Below are positions 1-7,875 of a stretch of DNA of 34,374 bases, one piece after another. The DNA comes from Clostridia bacterium (GTDB lineage: Bacteria; Bacillota; Clostridia; Christensenellales; Aristaeellaceae): contig JAFUGS010000010.1 of assembly GCA_017469265.1 (NCBI GenBank), positions 1-34,374 on the forward strand, written 5' to 3'. Within the stretch, counting starts at the first letter, position 1, and each line of letters begins with the position of its first letter. The translations under genes were made by a program, and so were the position numbers. The notes under the pieces were generated by a model. That model was given only the letters and a program-made list of their open reading frames with translations, was not told where the DNA came from and did no database searches.

Positions 1-105
1 CGGAAAAATGTTTCGCTTCCTGCATGGATGGTAACACAGGCCGATAAGAGAGGCATCAACTGCTCCAAGGTGCTTCAGGAAGCTTTGAGGGCAAGGCTGG
101 CCTGA
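1..105 (+). CDS. HicB-family antitoxin, C-terminal end (partial)
   Basis: The window opens inside a frame-1 coding region that ends with TGA at 103-105. The last 34 residues read KNVSLPAWMVTQADKRGINC followed by SKVLQEALRARLA. This is the typical C-terminal ribbon-helix-helix-like tail of HicB-family type II antitoxins, with the pattern K-N-V-x-L-P-x-W...G-I-N-x-S-x-V-L-Q-E-A-L. HicB proteins neutralise the HicA mRNA interferase and bind their own operator. The hicA partner would lie upstream, outside the window. An intrinsic terminator follows six bases after the stop. The identification rests on the short tail only, so the partner and the subfamily are unknown. Confidence 0.75.
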   Translation, partial: RKNVSLPAWMVTQADKRGINCSKVLQEALRARLA

Positions 106-110
106 AACGA

Positions 111-136
111 AAAGACTGCTTCGGCAGTCTTTTTTC
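111..136 (+). terminator. intrinsic terminator of the HicB gene
   Basis: A perfect 9-bp stem AAAGACTGC/GCAGTCTTT (111-119 with 124-132) closes a TTCG tetraloop and is followed directly by a T run. It lies just after the antitoxin stop codon. Confidence 0.9.
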
Positions 137-163
137 ATTTTGGGGGAAAAACGGCAAATTTTT

Positions 164-530
164 GGCTCTTCGCTAGAACCCGAGGGTAGTAAATGAGCGA
201 GATACCATGGAAACTAAACATCACAGGGCTTTCCTGATATACTTGAAATTGTCCAGAAATCAAGGTCAGGAGTGAAGCTCTGTGACAATCTCGAGTTTAG
301 CGAAATTCATCGCCGGCGTCAACCGCATAGTTGTGGAAAATGTGGAAATCGAAAACCCCGAAATTAATCCTGCAATCATCATCGAGGTAGAATATCCAGC
401 CTCCTCGAAACGTTTTCTCACGATTTCTTTCAGCGCCGGCGGAGTAAAAGCGTCATCAGCTCCTATACAGACGTCCGAGGTGGCCCGATCCATCCTGAGA
501 AAATCCCGGGGCACAATTTCATCCGAATAG
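164..530 (+). mobile_element. probable decayed ISL3-family insertion sequence (left end and transposase N-terminus)
   Basis: The sequence from 164 begins GGCTCTTCGCTAGAACCCGA, which resembles the left inverted repeat of ISL3-family elements (remembered pattern, not searched). About 120 bp inside it a GTG at 282 opens an 82-residue frame. Its start (LAKFIAGVNRIVVENVEIE, then a beta-rich IIIEVEYP stretch) resembles the N-terminus of ISL3 transposases. The expected cysteine-rich zinc-binding segment is missing. Near 450-490 the +1 frame reads KRHQLLYRRPRW, resembling the usual 'YDRRPRRW' motif, which suggests frameshift decay. No matching right inverted repeat was seen before 780. The element is non-functional if real. 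Confidence 0.42.
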
Positions 531-777
531 CTATTTTTGACAATGTTTTTCAAGCCGCGCTTGCGTTTCCGGCTGATGAACCTGATCTGGCTCCGAACCG
601 GAAACGCCGAAGCTTTCTCGTTTCTTCTCTCAGGCTGCCGGATATGAGGAAACAACCGTTTTTGGGGGAATGAGCGCGTATACAGGAGCGGCTGCGGCAT
701 GGAAAAGAATGTCTTCCGGTATTCCTCCCGACAGCCGATATGACGATTGTCCCGTTTCTCATGAGGGCGGGCAAGCG
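531..777. other. intergenic stretch, nothing recognised
   Basis: Between the suspected insertion-sequence remnant and the stop of the PstS-like gene I see no convincing frame, RNA or terminator. Some open frames run through here on both strands but they have no ribosome binding site or family resemblance. It may be the rest of the decayed element. Confidence 0.5.
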
Positions 778-1824
778 TCAGTGAAGGGGAACGTATCCCG
801 CCTGGGCGACGCAGGCCTGTCCTTCGTCAGAAACCAGCCAGTTCACAAAGCGCTGCGCGTTTTCGTTTCCCCTGGCGTAAACGGCGTAATAATACACCGT
901 GAAAGGATAGGCGCCGCTCCGCAGGTTTTCCGGCGTCGGCGGCACGCCGTCCACCGCCAGCACTTTTATGCCGCCGCTTTTGTACAGGCTGTCCACATAG
1001 TACAGGTAGGAATACCCGATGGCGTTGCGGCTGTTGTCATAATTTCCGATCTGCGCGATCAGGTCCGACATGCCCTCGGAAATATAGTTCTCCTCCACAG
1101 ACTTCAGCTCATATCCATCCATCACCAGCTCTTCCATGGCTGTCTGGCTTCCGGACCCGTGGGGCCGCTGAAAGGGCGCAATCAGGGCGTCCTTCAGGCC
1201 GCCCACCTGCTCCCATCGGGCGATGACGCCGGTATAAATTCCCCGAATCTGATCCGCAGTCAGGCTTTCCACCGGGTTTTCGCTGTTCACCAGGAACACG
1301 AAGGCGTCGTAGCACACGGGGGTCATTACCAGCTCCACCCCCGCGTCCTCGGCGGCCTTTTTTTCGTCCGCGTTGGGGCCGGTGCCCAGCACCAGGTCGA
1401 TGGGATGGGTATCATCCATCATGATTCCCCGGGAGGCAATGGTCACCATGGGATTGGGCAGCCCCCGGGTCAGCCGGTCATAGGCATAGGGCGTGGTGGA
1501 GAAATTGACGAACCCATTCAGATCCTCCTCCGGCAGATCCAGCCACTGCCGCGCCAGCTCCATGGCCAGCGGCACGCACACCGTGGAGCCGTCCACGGAA
1601 GGGTATTCGCCCCATTGCTGAATGGAAAGCCCTTCGTGCCCTTCCAGGGGAGCGGAAGATCCCAGCTGAAAGTCCGCTGGATCCGTCACATAACGCTGCC
1701 AGTTTTCTCCCCGGGCGATGGACTGATTGATCTGGCTCCAGGATCCGCTTTCCGCAGCGGCCGTGCCTGAAAGCAGCAGGGCCGCGCTCAGCAGGATACA
1801 TAATCCTTTCAGATTCCTTTTCAC
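778..1824 (-). CDS. PstS-like substrate-binding protein (phosphate-type), orphan
   Basis: A 348-residue exported protein of the PBP-like/PstS family, which binds phosphate or a similar oxyanion outside the membrane. It starts with a GTG codon preceded by AAAGGA six bases upstream. Residues 1-24 are a signal peptide (KR, then a Leu/Ala core, then TAAAE), without a lipobox cysteine. Family signatures are YPSVDGSTVCVPLA near residue 74, with the D-G-S-T phosphate-contact motif, and the second contact motif RPHGSGSQTAMEE in the C-terminal half. No pstC, pstA, pstB or phoU gene lies next to it. It is the last gene of a probable three-gene operon, 39 bp after the leucine-rich-repeat gene. Ligand capture for sensing or adhesion is possible but unproven. 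Confidence 0.8.
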   Translation of the reverse strand: MKRNLKGLCILLSAALLLSGTAAAESGSWSQINQSIARGENWQRYVTDPADFQLGSSAPLEGHEGLSIQQWGEYPSVDGSTVCVPLAMELARQWLDLPEEDLNGFVNFSTTPYAYDRLTRGLPNPMVTIASRGIMMDDTHPIDLVLGTGPNADEKKAAEDAGVELVMTPVCYDAFVFLVNSENPVESLTADQIRGIYTGVIARWEQVGGLKDALIAPFQRPHGSGSQTAMEELVMDGYELKSVEENYISEGMSDLIAQIGNYDNSRNAIGYSYLYYVDSLYKSGGIKVLAVDGVPPTPENLRSGAYPFTVYYYAVYARGNENAQRFVNWLVSDEGQACVAQAGYVPLH

Positions 1825-1863
1825 GTCGATTCCTTTCTCCGGTTCCAGGGAATCCCTTTCGCT

Positions 1864-3900
1864 TCACCGGGATTCCTGTTCCACGATCAGCAGGTTTTCC
1901 GTTTTCACCCATCCGGTCAGCGCGATGGTTCGGATCCGAGCCCAGTCCTCCCGAGTTTCCAGCACCTCCGCCTGCTCGGACCGATAGGTCCAGCCCAGGG
2001 AAGCGCCTCCCGGCGCATCCAGAAGATGAATGGGCTGGCCGGGTTTATCCGTCATCAGCATGGCAAAAACCCGGCTGTCCCCGGTAAAAGGACGGCGGAG
2101 AATCAGCTGGCTGAGGGGCAGCTCGGTTTCGTCGTCCTCGGTGCCCGCTTTCCCCGATTCCTGATAAAAACGGCCCACCATGTCATCCTCGTCGTCAAAG
2201 TAAGCGGCGTAATAGGCGTCCATGTTCCGCCGCTTCAGCTCCGCCATCCCTTCCTCCGTGGGCAGAACCGCGGAGATTTCAAAAAAGACGGAATTTCCCG
2301 CGGGCAGGGTATGATCCAGGCTGACCCAGGAATCATCCCCCCAGTCCCAGATTTTCGCCCGGTTTCCGGCGAAGGAAGAATAGCTGGCCCGGGTACCCGA
2401 AGGCTTTTCCTTTACGGGGGTCTCCGCCGTCGGGGAGATATAGACAGGGACCGGTCCCTCGCCGTTTTCTCCGGAAAGCCAGACGGAAACGGTCACCCGG
2501 GTCTCCGTGATCACACGGCCAAAGTTGTCCGTGGCCCGAGGCGTTTCCAGCGTGCCCCCGTTATCCCCCATATATCGGCTCTGATCCTCGTGCAGCGCGT
2601 AATCGTCGTCCCAGGAGGCCGTCATGCCCGGAGGCAGGGAAAGCCGTTCCAGGCTGACGCAGTTGGCGAAGGCGTCATCGTCCAGCTCCGTCACCGTCAG
2701 CGGCACGGTCAGGCTATGCAGCCTGCCGCATCCGCCAAACGCGTATGCTTCAATGCGTTTCAGCCCGATGGGCAGGGAAATCGTCTGCAGGGGGATCCCC
2801 ATGTCGCCGTCGTCGAAGGCGTAGGAAGCGATTGTTTTCGTCCCCGCGGGAACGTCGTAATGCAGGGCGGTCCGGCCCGGCGGGTAGGAAAGCAGGGTTT
2901 CACCGTCCGCGCTGAAAAGAACGCCGTCCCGGCTGGCGTACTGCCGGTTTCCCGCCTCCACCTCCCACGCCTGAATGACGAGGCCGTACAGACCGGGCAT
3001 TCCGCCCGTGTAGTCCTTTCCCAGGATCAGGCTGGAGATCCATCCATAGGCGAACGCCATGTCGGAGACCCAGTCGGCGGGCCCCGCAAGGAAAACGCTC
3101 TGTCCGGTCAGCTCGGTAAGGGCCTCATCCCCGATCATCCGCAGGGTGGAGGGCAGAACAATCTCATGGACCGGAGCTGAAAGCATATCCCGCAGATTCA
3201 GGCCCGGACACCAGATGTCCCCTTTCTGAATGACGGGGCTCCCGTAACCCTCTTCATCCATGCCCCAGACCGATCCCATCCGGCTGATACCCTCCCGGAC
3301 AATCAGCCTGTCCCCCTCCAGGCTCCAGGGATTCTCCTCCTCCAGGCATCCGGCGTCCGCGAAGCCCCAGACCGGCTGGCCGTTCACGTCCGCCTCCACA
3401 TACAGCCAGTTTTTCTTTTCTCCCTTCATCCCCAGCATGGCGATCACCGTTTCCCCGCTGCGCAGGGTGCGGATCTCCCGCCGGCTCTTCCCGGGATCAT
3501 CCGTCAGGACGCAGTCCGCCTTCACGCGGCAGAGCCTTCTGTCGAGGGGAAGATTCAGGCTTTCATCCGCCTCATAGGCCTCCGGCCTCCGGATCCATCC
3601 GACGCGGCGGCTGCTCTTGTTCACATCGTAATCCACCAGCAGCCATTGACCCTTCTGGGCGGCGCCCAGCACAAGAAAGGGCTCCGACACGCTGACCGCC
3701 GCCTTCCCCTTGCTGCCGCGCCAGGCATTCTCCATCGGCGCGCCGAAAACGGGCAGGGTGGTCTTTTTGCCCAGCCCCAGATCGCCCGCGCTGACTTTCC
3801 GGGCGGAAGCCGGATCCAGCGTCTCCAGCGCTTCCGCGGCCGCCGCGGCGGCCAGAACCGTCAGCAGCAGGCAGCATAGAACCGCGGTGATTCGCTTCAT
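1864..3900 (-). CDS. secreted BspA-type leucine-rich-repeat protein with SH3-like domains
   Basis: The start is set at 3900 because GGAGGGGGAGAAT stands directly before that ATG; the frame is open 16 codons further upstream without a ribosome binding site. The product is 678 residues with a signal peptide (about 1-23, ending in an Ala run). The N-terminal third holds two SH3-like modules (GQWLLVDYDVN..VGWIRR and LYVEADVNGQPVWGFAD). The centre holds BspA/LRR_5-type repeats, with units of the form 'tIsLPiGLKrIeayAFggC' and 'sLtvPltVtELDDDAFanC'. The C-terminus is another SH3-like module (WARIRTIALTGWVKTENLL). Such proteins usually act at the cell surface in adhesion or wall binding. No wall-anchor motif is seen. 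It lies between the TIM-barrel gene and the PstS-like gene, apparently in one operon. Confidence 0.75.
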   Translation of the reverse strand: MKRITAVLCCLLLTVLAAAAAAEALETLDPASARKVSAGDLGLGKKTTLPVFGAPMENAWRGSKGKAAVSVSEPFLVLGAAQKGQWLLVDYDVNKSSRRVGWIRRPEAYEADESLNLPLDRRLCRVKADCVLTDDPGKSRREIRTLRSGETVIAMLGMKGEKKNWLYVEADVNGQPVWGFADAGCLEEENPWSLEGDRLIVREGISRMGSVWGMDEEGYGSPVIQKGDIWCPGLNLRDMLSAPVHEIVLPSTLRMIGDEALTELTGQSVFLAGPADWVSDMAFAYGWISSLILGKDYTGGMPGLYGLVIQAWEVEAGNRQYASRDGVLFSADGETLLSYPPGRTALHYDVPAGTKTIASYAFDDGDMGIPLQTISLPIGLKRIEAYAFGGCGRLHSLTVPLTVTELDDDAFANCVSLERLSLPPGMTASWDDDYALHEDQSRYMGDNGGTLETPRATDNFGRVITETRVTVSVWLSGENGEGPVPVYISPTAETPVKEKPSGTRASYSSFAGNRAKIWDWGDDSWVSLDHTLPAGNSVFFEISAVLPTEEGMAELKRRNMDAYYAAYFDDEDDMVGRFYQESGKAGTEDDETELPLSQLILRRPFTGDSRVFAMLMTDKPGQPIHLLDAPGGASLGWTYRSEQAEVLETREDWARIRTIALTGWVKTENLLIVEQESR

Positions 3901-3931
3901 ATTCTCTCCCCCTCCGAAAAACCATACCATC

Positions 3932-4786
3932 TTATTTCCCGAAGGCATCCTGATGCTGATTGGGGCTGGCTCTCTTTCCGATCACGGGGAAACGGCGCTC
4001 CAGAGCCGCTCTGGAAATCTCGATGTCTTCCTCGGCTTCCTCAGGCGTTGTGCAGCCCACGGTGACCATGTCGCAGGGGCGAATCGTGTTCCAGCTGAAA
4101 TTCAGGCCGACGAAGGGGGTTGTCCGGCCGGCCGCCATGGGCTTGATCGTCATGACGGGTTTCCTGGCCTGTTGAATAATGGAGGCGACCGTTTCAATCT
4201 CCACCTGCATCATGAATCCCATGCAGTTGTAAATCTGGATATATGTTTCCACGTCATATCCGTTTTCATCCGAATAGGTAATCAGCTCCGGCATGTGGGC
4301 GGACAGGCCGGGGATCATTCCCTCCTGACGGATCATATCGGTGTAGTCATCCAGCCGGACAATCTGATGCAGATTCTTGTTCACCAGCTGCTCCGCGCTG
4401 GAATGATGGATCAGACAAAACCGCGCTCCACATTCCCTGCTGCGGTGAATGGTAGCCCTGGCCTCCCTGCGTCCCGCCTCTGTGTCATCCACATTGATAA
4501 TCGGCGTATCGATCAGGATCATGGGCTTCCCTGTTTTTTCCTGCGCTTCCTTCACGGCCTCCTGCATGACCCTTTCCTGCTGCAGCGGGCCCATGATCGT
4601 GTCCACACCCTCCCGCAGAAAAGCCTGCAGCAGCGGAAAAACAGCCCGCCCGTCCGGAAACCGGTTTTTGATCTGCTGATCAGCGGCCGGGCTTCGATGG
4701 CTCCAGCCCAGAATCCAGTTGGTTCCGATTATCATTCTCGAAAGGGATATGCCCGCCACCGTGGTTCTTGGAAATAAACCGCTCAT
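3932..4786 (-). CDS. aldo/keto-reductase-like TIM-barrel protein
   Basis: A 284-residue cytosolic protein. The second ATG (4786) is chosen: GGAGGA at 4793-4798 abuts the first ATG (4792) but sits six bases from the second. The end of the barrel resembles aldo/keto reductases: PGLSAHMPELI (beta-6 region), MTIKPMAAGR (the 'KPLAGG' strand) and VTVGCTTPEEAEEDIEIS (the nucleotide-side 'GxxxPEqveen' helix). The Asp-Tyr-Lys-His catalytic tetrad is not obvious: the N-terminal segment reads SRMIIGTNWILGWSHR, and the central strand has LIHHSS. It could therefore be a lyase, an isomerase or a non-redox relative. The substrate is unknown. It is the promoter-proximal gene of the minus-strand operon with the LRR and PstS-like proteins, 31 bp before the LRR gene. 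Confidence 0.55.
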   Translation of the reverse strand: MSGLFPRTTVAGISLSRMIIGTNWILGWSHRSPAADQQIKNRFPDGRAVFPLLQAFLREGVDTIMGPLQQERVMQEAVKEAQEKTGKPMILIDTPIINVDDTEAGRREARATIHRSRECGARFCLIHHSSAEQLVNKNLHQIVRLDDYTDMIRQEGMIPGLSAHMPELITYSDENGYDVETYIQIYNCMGFMMQVEIETVASIIQQARKPVMTIKPMAAGRTTPFVGLNFSWNTIRPCDMVTVGCTTPEEAEEDIEISRAALERRFPVIGKRASPNQHQDAFGK

Positions 4787-4900
4787 TTTCATTCCTCCGG
4801 ATATCTCTGATTGTGCCGCGCCAGCAGACGGCCGGGCCCTGCGTGAGCGGAAAACCGCGCTCTGTTGATCCTGCCTTCTCCGGTTTTTCCAAACACTTTG

Positions 4901-4929
4901 ATACTATCACACAGAAATGGGATTCGCAA
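4901..4929 (-). promoter_or_regulatory. sigma-A-type promoter of the TIM-barrel/LRR/PstS-like operon
   Basis: On the minus strand TTGCGA (4924-4929) and TAGTAT (4901-4906) are separated by 17 bp. The predicted start lies near 4894, giving a leader of about 108 nt before the gene. Confidence 0.6.
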
Positions 4930-5040
4930 CCGTAAAGCCGAAAATGTTGAAGCATTTACGTAAAACTGAATCAACCGTCATTCCGGATTGAAGGAAGCCG
5001 GAGGGCCCGGAACTCTCCGGGCGGATTCTCGGGGAAATGA

Positions 5041-5142
5041 CAAAAACGCTCCCCCGCGGAGCGGGGGAGCGGAAAACCTTACAAATCAGGGGAATCCGTC
5101 ATTCTTTCACGCTGATCTGAACGGATCAGCGCTTTCTTTTTG
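5041..5142 (+). repeat. short copy of a two-copy RNA-like element ending in a terminator hairpin
   Basis: The stretch aligns by eye with the longer element at 32890-33102. Shared parts in order are AAAACGCT, a hairpin with core CCCCCGC/GCGGGG (here a perfect 10-bp stem, 5048-5057 with 5061-5070), the segment AAATCAG (5083-5089) and a terminal hairpin ACGCTGATYTGAA..ATCAGC. Here the terminal hairpin is CGCTGATC/GATCAGCG (5110-5117 with 5124-5131), followed by CTTTCTTTTT, a good plus-strand terminator. AAATCAG could pair with the left arm of that hairpin with one mismatch, as in an antiterminator. About 110 bp present in the long copy is missing here. The phosphofructokinase gene lies downstream on the same strand. 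Confidence 0.55.
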
Positions 5143-5222
5143 TTTACGCGTGTTTTCAGTTGTGTAATCCCGGAATCGATACCGGAGAACACCGTGAAAA
5201 GGAATTGATCCCAGATCGGCTA

Positions 5223-5251
5223 TTTCTTTCAGGAGCAAGAAGTGATATGAT
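5223..5251 (+). promoter_or_regulatory. candidate extended -10 promoter of the phosphofructokinase gene
   Basis: TGATATGAT (5243-5251) is an extended -10 element. A poor -35 (TTTCTT, 5223-5228) lies 17 bp upstream. The start near 5258 would give a leader of about 120 nt containing a small CTTTGA/TCAAAG hairpin. Confidence 0.4.
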
Positions 5252-5380
5252 CTCTTTGAAATCAAAGAAATGGCAAACCTGTGGAATATAACCTGCTGCA
5301 GAAAAAAGGCTCCACCCGTATGGCGCCGGATGATCCGTCCGCCCCGGAGTTGAAGCCAGGAAAAGAAGGAGGAAAGATCA

Positions 5381-6601
5381 ATGGCAAACGCAATCGTCGG
5401 ACAGAGCGGCGGTCCCACATCCGTCATCAACGCCAGTCTGGCCGGAGTTTTTCAGGCCTGCCAGACCCGCGGCGCGCAGCACGTGTACGGAATGCTGCAC
5501 GGCATCCAGGGCCTGCTGGAGGAAAGGGTCTGCGACATGAGCGATCGCATGACCTCCTTCCTTGATATCGAGCTGCTCAAACGGACCCCTTCCTCCTTTC
5601 TTGGTTCCTGCCGCTACAAGCTGCCGGAGCCGGAAGAGGATGAAGCCGTCTATGAAAAGCTGTTCGCGATTCTGAAAAAGCTGGATATCCAGTGGTTTTT
5701 CTACATCGGCGGCAACGACAGCATGGATACCATCAACAAGCTTGCCCGCTACGGCCGGCAGACAGGCAGCGGCATCCGTTTTATGGGCGTGCCCAAAACC
5801 ATTGACAACGACCTGATGCTCACGGATCACACGCCGGGCTACGGCTCCGCCGCCAAATATATCGGCGTGGTGATGAAGGAGATTATCCGGGACGCAACCG
5901 TATACGGCACCAACTATGTGACCATCGTGGAAATCATGGGCCGGAACGCGGGCTGGCTGACGGCCGCCGCGGCCCTGGCCCGGGGAGAGGACTGCGAGGG
6001 CGTGGATCTGATCTGCCTGCCGGAGCTCCCCTTCTATACGGACCGTTTCCTGGCGAAGGTGGAGCGGATGCAAAAGGAGCGGGCCAGCGTGGTGATCGCC
6101 GTGTCCGAGGGCGTGAAGCTGCCCGACGGCCGCTTCGTGTGCGAGCTCAGCGATGACGCCCGCAGTGTGGACGCCTTCGGTCATATCAACCTGACCGGCA
6201 CGGCCCGGTATCTTTCCAACCTGGTGGCCCGAAACCTGCCCACCAAGACCCGGCCCGTGGAATTATCCATCCTGCAGCGCTGCGCCGGGCATCTGACCAG
6301 CCGGACGGATATTACCGAAGCCTTCCAGGTGGGCGGCGCCGCGGCCAAAGCCGCCTTCGAGGGGGAAACCGCGAAAATGGTGGCCCTGAAGCGCCTGTCC
6401 AATGATCCCTATCAGTGCACCACGGAGCTGGTGAACATCAGCGATGTGGCCAACCTGGAAAAAAAGGTGCCCGTGGAGTGGATTAACGACACCCGCACGG
6501 ACATGTCGGCCGATTTTCTGGCCTACGCGCGCCCGCTGATCCAGGCGGAGCTGACCCCCATCTACATCAACGGCCTGACGCAGCACATTGTGGAAAAATA
6601 A
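5381..6601 (+). CDS. pfp: pyrophosphate-dependent 6-phosphofructokinase
   Basis: A 406-residue cytosolic enzyme that phosphorylates fructose 6-phosphate to fructose 1,6-bisphosphate with PPi. The reaction is reversible, so it can serve glycolysis and gluconeogenesis. Motifs: phosphate-binding GQSGGPTSVIN (7-17), GGNDS (110-114), PKTIDND (138-144) and MGRNAGW (186-192). Asp113, where ATP enzymes have Gly, and Lys139 in PKTIDND, where ATP enzymes have Gly (PGTIDND), both point to PPi rather than ATP. This is known from the PFK family. AAGGAGG stands before the ATG. The gene appears monocistronic. It ends six bases from the stop of a convergent HAD gene, with no clear terminator between them. 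PPi economy fits a sugar-fermenting anaerobe. Confidence 0.93.
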   Translation: MANAIVGQSGGPTSVINASLAGVFQACQTRGAQHVYGMLHGIQGLLEERVCDMSDRMTSFLDIELLKRTPSSFLGSCRYKLPEPEEDEAVYEKLFAILKKLDIQWFFYIGGNDSMDTINKLARYGRQTGSGIRFMGVPKTIDNDLMLTDHTPGYGSAAKYIGVVMKEIIRDATVYGTNYVTIVEIMGRNAGWLTAAAALARGEDCEGVDLICLPELPFYTDRFLAKVERMQKERASVVIAVSEGVKLPDGRFVCELSDDARSVDAFGHINLTGTARYLSNLVARNLPTKTRPVELSILQRCAGHLTSRTDITEAFQVGGAAAKAAFEGETAKMVALKRLSNDPYQCTTELVNISDVANLEKKVPVEWINDTRTDMSADFLAYARPLIQAELTPIYINGLTQHIVEK

Positions 6602-6607
6602 CGCTTT

Positions 6608-7360
6608 TTACAGTCCCAGATTGGTATTGAATTCCGTCAGAAGCGCCTGCTGATACGCCCCGGTGAATCCGTCGTGCAGATATTTGTCCAGCGCCTCGTC
6701 CAGAAAGCGTTTCCAGCTTTCATCCTCCCGGTTTACCAGGATGGGATAAAAGTACACCCGGTTCTTCCGGGCCGCCTGCGCGTCCCCGGGAGCGTCGCCG
6801 CACATGAGGATGGCGCCGTAGCCTTTTTCGGCCAGTTTTCCAATGCAGTATTCCTTGCTGCCCATCTCCTGGGTACACAGCAGATCCACATGTTCCAGCA
6901 GCCCAAAGCGCTTCCACTCCTCCCGGACAGCCTCCGGGTTGGCGCTGGACACAACGATCACATCCGCCCCCCGATGGGCCGCGGCCAGCGCTTCCCTCAC
7001 ATAGGCAAAGGGCCTCACCTCTTCCGGAGGCAGGTCTTCAATCGCCCGATTAACCGCCCTGCTCCAGCGCAGGGCTTTTTCAAAGACGGGATGCTCTTTG
7101 GCCTTCCCGGCCACCGCGTCATTGGAAAGCTCCGGCGCGTCCTTCACCCACGCGGAAAGCAGGTCGATGCCCTCCACAGGCGTATACCGCTCATTGATTT
7201 CACGAAGCGCCATGGCCAGGCCTTTAAAGCGGTTGATGCCCCGGGTGCCGGAATACAGGTTGATCACGTTCCACCGTTCCAGAATGGCGTCCCGCCATGC
7301 TTCCAGCCCCCATTCCGCCACCATGCAGGGGCCGAAGCAGCGGATGTGCTTGATATTCAT
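6608..7360 (-). pseudogene. HAD-superfamily hydrolase, 5'-truncated
   Basis: A 250-residue frame with the rear HAD motifs: VVSSANPEAV (motif II Ser), a Lys-containing stretch before GYGAILMCGDAPGDAQAA (motifs III/IV, G-D-x-x-G-D), and a cap-like helical region before them. The N-terminal motif I (DxDxT), which carries the catalytic Asp nucleophile, is absent. The frame begins abruptly at MNIKHIRCFGPCMVAEWGLE, and related proteins as I recall them have a motif-I segment of some 50-100 residues before this. No ribosome binding site precedes 7360. Upstream the frame runs into a truncated AraC gene on the other strand. I infer a gene broken by a rearrangement near 7360-7375. Without the nucleophile it should not be an active phosphatase. 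Confidence 0.65.
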
Positions 7361-7368
7361 GGTATCTG

Positions 7369-7683
7369 AACTGTATCCATTTCCACTATATGGAACCGCT
7401 GAGTCTGGAAAGCCTGGCCGCCCGCTTTACCCTCAACAAGAATTACCTTTCCACCCGTTTTCACCGGGAAACCGGCATGACCATTACCGATTATATCAGC
7501 AAAATCCGCGTGCAGCGGGCGGTGGATCTGCTGGAAAAAACCACCCATTCCGTGCAGTACATCGCTGAGCAGTGCGGTTTTGCCGACGCCAATTACTTCA
7601 CCCGTACGTTCAAAAAAATCAATGGGATCTCCCCCAATGGATACCGGAAATCCCTGAACAGTCCCTCCGCCCGAAGCCGCTGA
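7369..7683 (+). pseudogene. AraC-family regulator, C-terminal DNA-binding domain only
   Basis: The frame encodes an almost complete AraC/XylS double helix-turn-helix domain: SLESLAARFTLNKNYLSTRF is the first HTH, and VQYIAEQCGFADANYFTRTF with PNGYRK is the second. Family-like sequence (CIHFHYMEPLSL) continues upstream of the only ATG (7390) to about 7372. There is no ribosome binding site, and a stop occurs at 7351-7353. AraC proteins normally carry a sensor domain of about 150-200 residues before this point, which is absent. The gene therefore looks 5'-truncated at the same place as the head-to-head HAD gene. It may be silent, or a stand-alone HTH if transcribed from outside. Confidence 0.65.
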
Positions 7684-7702
7684 CCCGGGCCGGGCCGGTT
7701 CC

Positions 7703-7762
7703 GTCCGCTTCCCGTGGGCATATGGCCGCCGCGTCACCGTCCGCTCCCACGGGAAAGCGGAC
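7703..7762. repeat. long imperfect inverted repeat
   Basis: TCCGCTTCCCGTGGG (7704-7718) pairs with CCCACGGGAAAGCGGA (7746-7761), with one bulged A and one further outer G-C pair. No T run follows on either strand. It may be a transcription barrier or a remnant of the rearranged AraC region. Confidence 0.6.
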
Positions 7763-7804
7763 GCGGGCGGGCACACAGAAAGTGAACGTGCGGGAGATTT
7801 TCTG

Positions 7805-7833
7805 TTGCCAGGCAAAAAACGATATGGTATGAT
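7805..7833 (+). promoter_or_regulatory. sigma-A-type promoter of the orphan sugar-binding protein gene
   Basis: TTGCCA (7805-7810) and TATGAT (7828-7833) are separated by 17 bp. The start near 7840 gives a leader of about 36 nt with GAGGAGGAAAG before the ATG. Confidence 0.75.
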
Positions 7834-7875
7834 ATACGCAGGTTTAAGGCATCCCGAAAGCGAGGAGGAAAGAAA

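Larger units (their letters stand above)
4793..5380. other. intergenic region between the divergent TIM-barrel and phosphofructokinase genes
   Basis: This 588-bp gap holds the minus-strand promoter (4901-4929), a 7-bp hairpin GCCCGGA/TCCGGGC (5005-5022), the repeated RNA-like element (5041-5142) and the probable plus-strand promoter of the phosphofructokinase gene. I see no protein-coding gene in it. Confidence 0.6.

Noticed and set aside
5048-5070. A minus-strand intrinsic terminator (stem plus GTTTTTG)
   Set aside because: No minus-strand gene lies to its right before the phosphofructokinase gene. The hairpin is better explained as part of the repeated plus-strand element.
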